Shown: piece after piece, positions 6,273 through 8,638 of the stretch | How the letters are laid out: each line of letters starts with the position of its first letter | Numbering within the stretch: position 1 is the stretch's first letter | NCBI GenBank assembly: GCA_964394815.1 | Contig: CAYMZC010000110.1 | Location: forward strand, 1-8,638 | Length of the DNA stretch: 8,638 nt | Source: Sandaracinobacteroides sp964394815 | GTDB taxonomy: Bacteria; Pseudomonadota; Alphaproteobacteria; Sphingomonadales; Sphingomonadaceae | Reading direction: 5' to 3' | Position numbers and translations under genes: made by a program | Notes under the pieces: model-generated | The model's database searches: none | What the model was told of the DNA's origin: nothing | The model's input: only the letters and a program-made list of their open reading frames with translations

Positions 6273-7472
6273 TCAGATCACGCCTTCCTGGCGCAGCCCG
6301 GCGATATCGTCATCGCTCAGGCCCAGAAGCTCGTGATAGACTGAATCCGTATGGGCGCCGATGGGCTGGCCCGGCCAGTTCACCTTGCCGGGCGTTGCCG
6401 AAAGCTTCGGAAACACATTCTGCATCCACAGGTTGCGGAATTGCGGATGCGCCACCTTCACCAGCGCCTCGCGGGCCTTGAAATGCGGGTCATCCAGCAT
6501 GTCGGGCGCCTTGTAGATCTTTCCGGCCGGCACCCCATGGGCATCCATCAGGGCAAGCAGGCCTGCGGCGGAAAAGCCGCGCGTCCAATCGGCGATCAGC
6601 GCATCCAGTTCCGCCTGCCGCGCGCCCCGGGCATGGTGGGTGGCATAGCGCGGGTCGGTCGCCAGGTCCGGGCGCTCCATCGCTTCGCAGAGCCGTGCGA
6701 AGACACTGTCCTGGTTGGCGGCGATCAGGATTTCCCCGTCGGTGCAGGGATAGACGTTGGAGGGTGCGATTTCCGGCAGGATGGAGCCGGTCCGTTCACG
6801 TGTATAACCGCCTTCCGTATATTCCGGCACGGTCGATTCCATCATCGCCAGCACCGCTTCATAGATCGCCGAATCGACGACCTGCCCCTCGCCCGTGCGG
6901 TGGCGGTGATGCAGCGCCATCATCGCGCCAAGGCAGGCGAAGGTGGCCGCCAGCGAATCGCCGATGGAAATGCCGACACGGCTTGGCGGCGAACTCGGAT
7001 CGCCTGCCAGGTTGCGGATGCCACCCATCGCCTCGCCGATGGAGCCATAGCCGGCGCGCGGCGCGTAGGGCCCCGTCTGCCCGAAGCCGGACACGCGGAT
7101 CATGATGAGGCCGGGGTTCTCCGCCGCCAGCGCCTCATAGCCCAGACCCCATTTCTCCATCGTGCCGGGGCGGAAATTCTCGAGCATGAAATCCGATTTG
7201 CGCACCAGCCGGCGCAGCAGTTCCTGCCCGCGCGGGTCACGAAGGTTGAGGGTGATGGTCTTCTTGTTGCGGCCGATCACGGGATACCACACCGGCTTGC
7301 CACGTCCCCACTGGCGCATCGGGTCGCCGGCGCCGGGGTCGGACGGATCCGCCGGCGGCTCCACCTTGATCACTTCGCAGCCATGATCGGCCATCAGCTG
7401 GCCACAGAAGGGGCCTGCGATCAGCTGCCCCGCCTCGATCAGCCGCAATCCGTCCAGCGCGCCCTGTGCCAT
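6273..7472 (-). CDS. Family III CoA-transferase (CaiB/BaiF type)
   Basis: Cytosolic enzyme of 399 residues that moves CoA from a donor thioester, often succinyl-CoA, to a carboxylic acid. Family features in order are EAGQLIAGPFCGQLMADHG (13-31) with the following VIKVEPP (34-40), NKKTITLNLRDPRGQ (69-83), ENFRPGTMEKWGLGYE (98-113), IRVSGFGQTGPYAPRAGYG (125-143) and GISIGDSLAAT (167-177). D172 sits at the position of the catalytic Asp that forms the acyl-enzyme anhydride (Asp169 in formyl-CoA transferase). The C-terminal lobe carries IAPSNVYPCTDG and ends at the family's usual length. AGGAAAGGA on the minus strand, five bases from the ATG, is a good ribosome site. It is divergent from an HMG-CoA-lyase-like gene with a shared 100-bp region, which suggests that its product is the lyase substrate. 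Acceptor specificity cannot be read from the sequence. Confidence 0.95.
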   Translation of the reverse strand: MAQGALDGLRLIEAGQLIAGPFCGQLMADHGCEVIKVEPPADPSDPGAGDPMRQWGRGKPVWYPVIGRNKKTITLNLRDPRGQELLRRLVRKSDFMLENFRPGTMEKWGLGYEALAAENPGLIMIRVSGFGQTGPYAPRAGYGSIGEAMGGIRNLAGDPSSPPSRVGISIGDSLAATFACLGAMMALHHRHRTGEGQVVDSAIYEAVLAMMESTVPEYTEGGYTRERTGSILPEIAPSNVYPCTDGEILIAANQDSVFARLCEAMERPDLATDPRYATHHARGARQAELDALIADWTRGFSAAGLLALMDAHGVPAGKIYKAPDMLDDPHFKAREALVKVAHPQFRNLWMQNVFPKLSATPGKVNWPGQPIGAHTDSVYHELLGLSDDDIAGLRQEGVI

Positions 7473-7514
7473 GGTGGTCCTTTCCTGCCTGCTTGCCTGT
7501 CTTGCGCGCGGGGC

Positions 7515-7543
7515 ATATAGGCTGTGGCGTTATTTGTATACAA
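7515..7543 (-). promoter_or_regulatory. Candidate promoter for the CoA-transferase gene
   Basis: Read on the minus strand, TTGTAT (7543-7538) and CTATAT (7520-7515) are 17 bases apart. The -10 is an exact match to the alphaproteobacterial CTATAT. The -35 keeps only the TTG and is made from the operator palindrome itself. A repressor bound at 7534-7543 would cover this -35. The overlap is seen directly; promoter activity is inferred. Confidence 0.35.
7534..7543. promoter_or_regulatory. GntR-type operator 2 in the divergent promoter region
   Basis: TTGTATACAA is a perfect 10-bp palindrome, identical to the core of operator 1. Over the 12-mer ATTGTATACAAT the two sites agree at 11 positions; this copy has T at 7533. 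It lies 29 bases before the lyase ATG and 61 bases before the CoA-transferase ATG. The TACAAT at 7539-7544 resembles a -10 element for the lyase, though no good -35 is found 16-18 bases upstream. One bound regulator could therefore affect both genes. Confidence 0.65.
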
Positions 7544-7572
7544 TCCACTCCATCGCATGGCGGAGAATCCCG

Positions 7573-8514
7573 ATGGCGCAAGCAAGCGGCGGGCATGTCC
7601 AGATCGTCGAAGTCGGCGCCCGCGACGGCCTTCAGAATGAAAAGGCCGTCATCACAACGGCCGACAAGGTCGCCCTGCTGACCCGGCTGATCGATGCCGG
7701 CGCAAGACGCCTGGAGGTTGCCAGCTTCGTCAACCCGGCGCGCGTGCCCCAGATGGCCGATGGCGAGGCGGTGATCGCCGCCCTGCCCGACCGCCCGGAC
7801 GTCAGCTACATCGGCCTCGTTCTCAACAAGCGCGGCGTGCTGCGCGCGCTCGAAACACGCGAGGGCAGGCGGCGCGGCGTGGACGAGGCGGGCTGCGTGC
7901 TCGTCGCCTCCGACAGCTTCGGCCAGCGCAACCAGGGGCAGACGATCGCCGAAGGCCTGCGCGAGAACCGCGAGATGCTCCGCCTTGCCCGCGAAGGCGG
8001 GCTGGTGCCGCAGGTGACCATTTCCGCCGCCTTCGGCTGCCCGTTCGAAGGCCTGGTGCCTGCCGAGCGAATCGCCAGCCTTGCCGCCGAAATGGCCGAT
8101 GCCGGCGCCGTCGAGATTGCACTTGCCGACACCATCGGCGTGGGCGTGCCGGCGCAGGTGGAGGATCTTTTCGGCCGGGTGCGCGAGGCAGCGCCGGGCG
8201 TGCGCCTGAGGGCGCATTTCCACAACACGCGCGGCACCGGCATCGCCAATGCCTGGGCGGCAGTGCGCGCCGGGGTCGCGGTGCTGGATTCCAGCCTTGG
8301 CGGGCTGGGCGGCTGCCCCTTCGCGCCACGCGCGACCGGCAACATATCGACCGAGGATCTCGTCTACATGCTCGACCGCTCAGGCGTGGAGCATGGGCTG
8401 GACATCGATGCCCTCATCGCCATTAACCACTGGTTCGAGCCGCTGATCGGCCGGCCGCTGCCTTCCATGCTGGGCAAGGCAGGCGGCTGGAGCGGCGTGC
8501 CGGCAGCGGCCTGA
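7573..8514 (+). CDS. Hydroxymethylglutaryl-CoA lyase family protein
   Basis: DRE-TIM-type metal-dependent lyase of 313 residues, close to the usual 300-325. The family reaction is retro-Claisen cleavage of HMG-CoA into acetyl-CoA and acetoacetate, the last step of leucine breakdown; relatives cleave similar 3-hydroxy-3-methyl acyl-CoAs. Visible motifs are VGARDGLQNE (14-23; R17 and D18 match human R41 and D42), E48 in EVASFVNP, the metal ligands H215 and H217 in HFHNTRG, the catalytic Cys loop GGLGGCPF with C248, and N257 in TGNISTEDLVYML. Two local differences from classical enzymes are HFHN for HFHD and APR for APG after the Cys loop. ATG 7573 has GGAG seven bases upstream; longer in-frame starts lie in the promoter region. 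No other leucine-pathway gene is in the window. The pairing with a CoA-transferase suggests degradation of a free acid. Family sure, exact substrate not. Confidence 0.92.
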   Translation: MAQASGGHVQIVEVGARDGLQNEKAVITTADKVALLTRLIDAGARRLEVASFVNPARVPQMADGEAVIAALPDRPDVSYIGLVLNKRGVLRALETREGRRRGVDEAGCVLVASDSFGQRNQGQTIAEGLRENREMLRLAREGGLVPQVTISAAFGCPFEGLVPAERIASLAAEMADAGAVEIALADTIGVGVPAQVEDLFGRVREAAPGVRLRAHFHNTRGTGIANAWAAVRAGVAVLDSSLGGLGGCPFAPRATGNISTEDLVYMLDRSGVEHGLDIDALIAINHWFEPLIGRPLPSMLGKAGGWSGVPAAA

Positions 8515-8527
8515 AGGGCGCGCGGCC

Positions 8528-8638
8528 ATGGCCCGCCATGTCATCCTTCTGGCGGCCGGGCTTGCCGCCCTGATTGCCGCCGGCCCTTCCCGCGCCGAAC
8601 TGGTGGCGCGCGGCCCGGATGGGTTCACCTCCGCAAAC
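8528..8638 (+). CDS. N-terminus of an exported protein, possibly SRPBCC family (partial)
   Basis: Open frame of 37 codons that runs off the window end without a stop. It starts with ATG 8528, with AAGGG nine bases upstream and 13 bases after the lyase stop. Residues 1-23 look like a signal peptide: a basic start (MARH), a Leu/Ala-rich hydrophobic core, and a Pro-Ser-Arg-Ala end with probable cleavage before Glu24. The start of the mature part, ELVARGPDGFTSAN, resembles periplasmic SRPBCC (START/Bet v1-like) proteins of alphaproteobacteria, which often begin with a similar E-V-x-PxGFT stretch. That resemblance is from memory and weak. The strand and spacing suggest that it may be co-transcribed with the lyase. 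Confidence 0.6.
   Translation, partial: MARHVILLAAGLAALIAAGPSRAELVARGPDGFTSAN

Noticed and set aside
6351..7520. Plus-strand open frame of 389 codons opposite the CoA-transferase
   Set aside because: Its translation is rich in Arg, His and Gly without family motifs, while the minus-strand frame carries all CaiB/BaiF motifs and a ribosome site.
7237..8223. Minus-strand open frame of 328 codons opposite the lyase
   Set aside because: It crosses the divergent promoter region and operator and shadows the conserved lyase frame.
1..8638. Mobile element, CRISPR array, defence system or phage gene
   Set aside because: No transposase, integrase, spaced direct repeats, long terminal inverted repeats, tRNA or compositional break was seen; all genes look native.

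Overview
The window looks like ordinary chromosomal DNA from a high-GC alphaproteobacterium. The evidence is the GC-rich third codon positions, tightly packed and overlapping genes, an alphaproteobacterial-type ClpA with an IGF ClpP loop, and promoter-like elements of the CTTG-N17-CTATAT type. The genus cannot be fixed from the sequence. No rRNA, tRNA, CRISPR array, insertion sequence, prophage gene or recognisable defence system is present.

Layout. (1) 45-1818, plus strand: a translationally coupled housekeeping operon, yggT-folD-marC. yggT overlaps folD by 4 bases and folD overlaps marC by 1 base. (2) 1819-1969: a non-coding gap with a C-rich, G-poor tract. (3) 1970-4667: clpA, the Hsp100 unfoldase of the ClpAP protease, followed 22 bases later by a small DUF1294 membrane protein. 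No clpS lies next to clpA in this window. (4) 4668-5441: a GntR/FCD-family regulator preceded by a perfect 16-bp palindrome. (5) 5552-6172: an unrecognised protein with four predicted membrane spans, ending at a strong bidirectional terminator. (6) 6273-8514: a divergent pair, a CaiB/BaiF-type (family III) CoA-transferase on the minus strand and an HMG-CoA-lyase-like enzyme on the plus strand, sharing a 100-bp promoter region. (7) 8528-8638: the 5' end of a secreted or periplasmic protein cut by the window edge.

The most interesting link is regulatory. The 16-bp palindrome in front of the GntR gene (4686-4701) and a site between the CoA-transferase and lyase genes (7534-7543) share the exact 10-mer TTGTATACAA. 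These are the only two GTATAC-centred sites I found in the window. Both lie where promoter elements would be. The simplest reading is that the GntR protein autoregulates and controls the divergent pair. The pair could activate a branched hydroxy-dicarboxylic acid (for example 3-hydroxy-3-methylglutarate or a relative) to its CoA thioester and cleave it to acetyl-CoA or another acyl-CoA plus a keto acid. The substrate is not determined by the sequence. I see no convincing wholly new system; the candidate regulon and the unrecognised membrane protein deserve the most attention.
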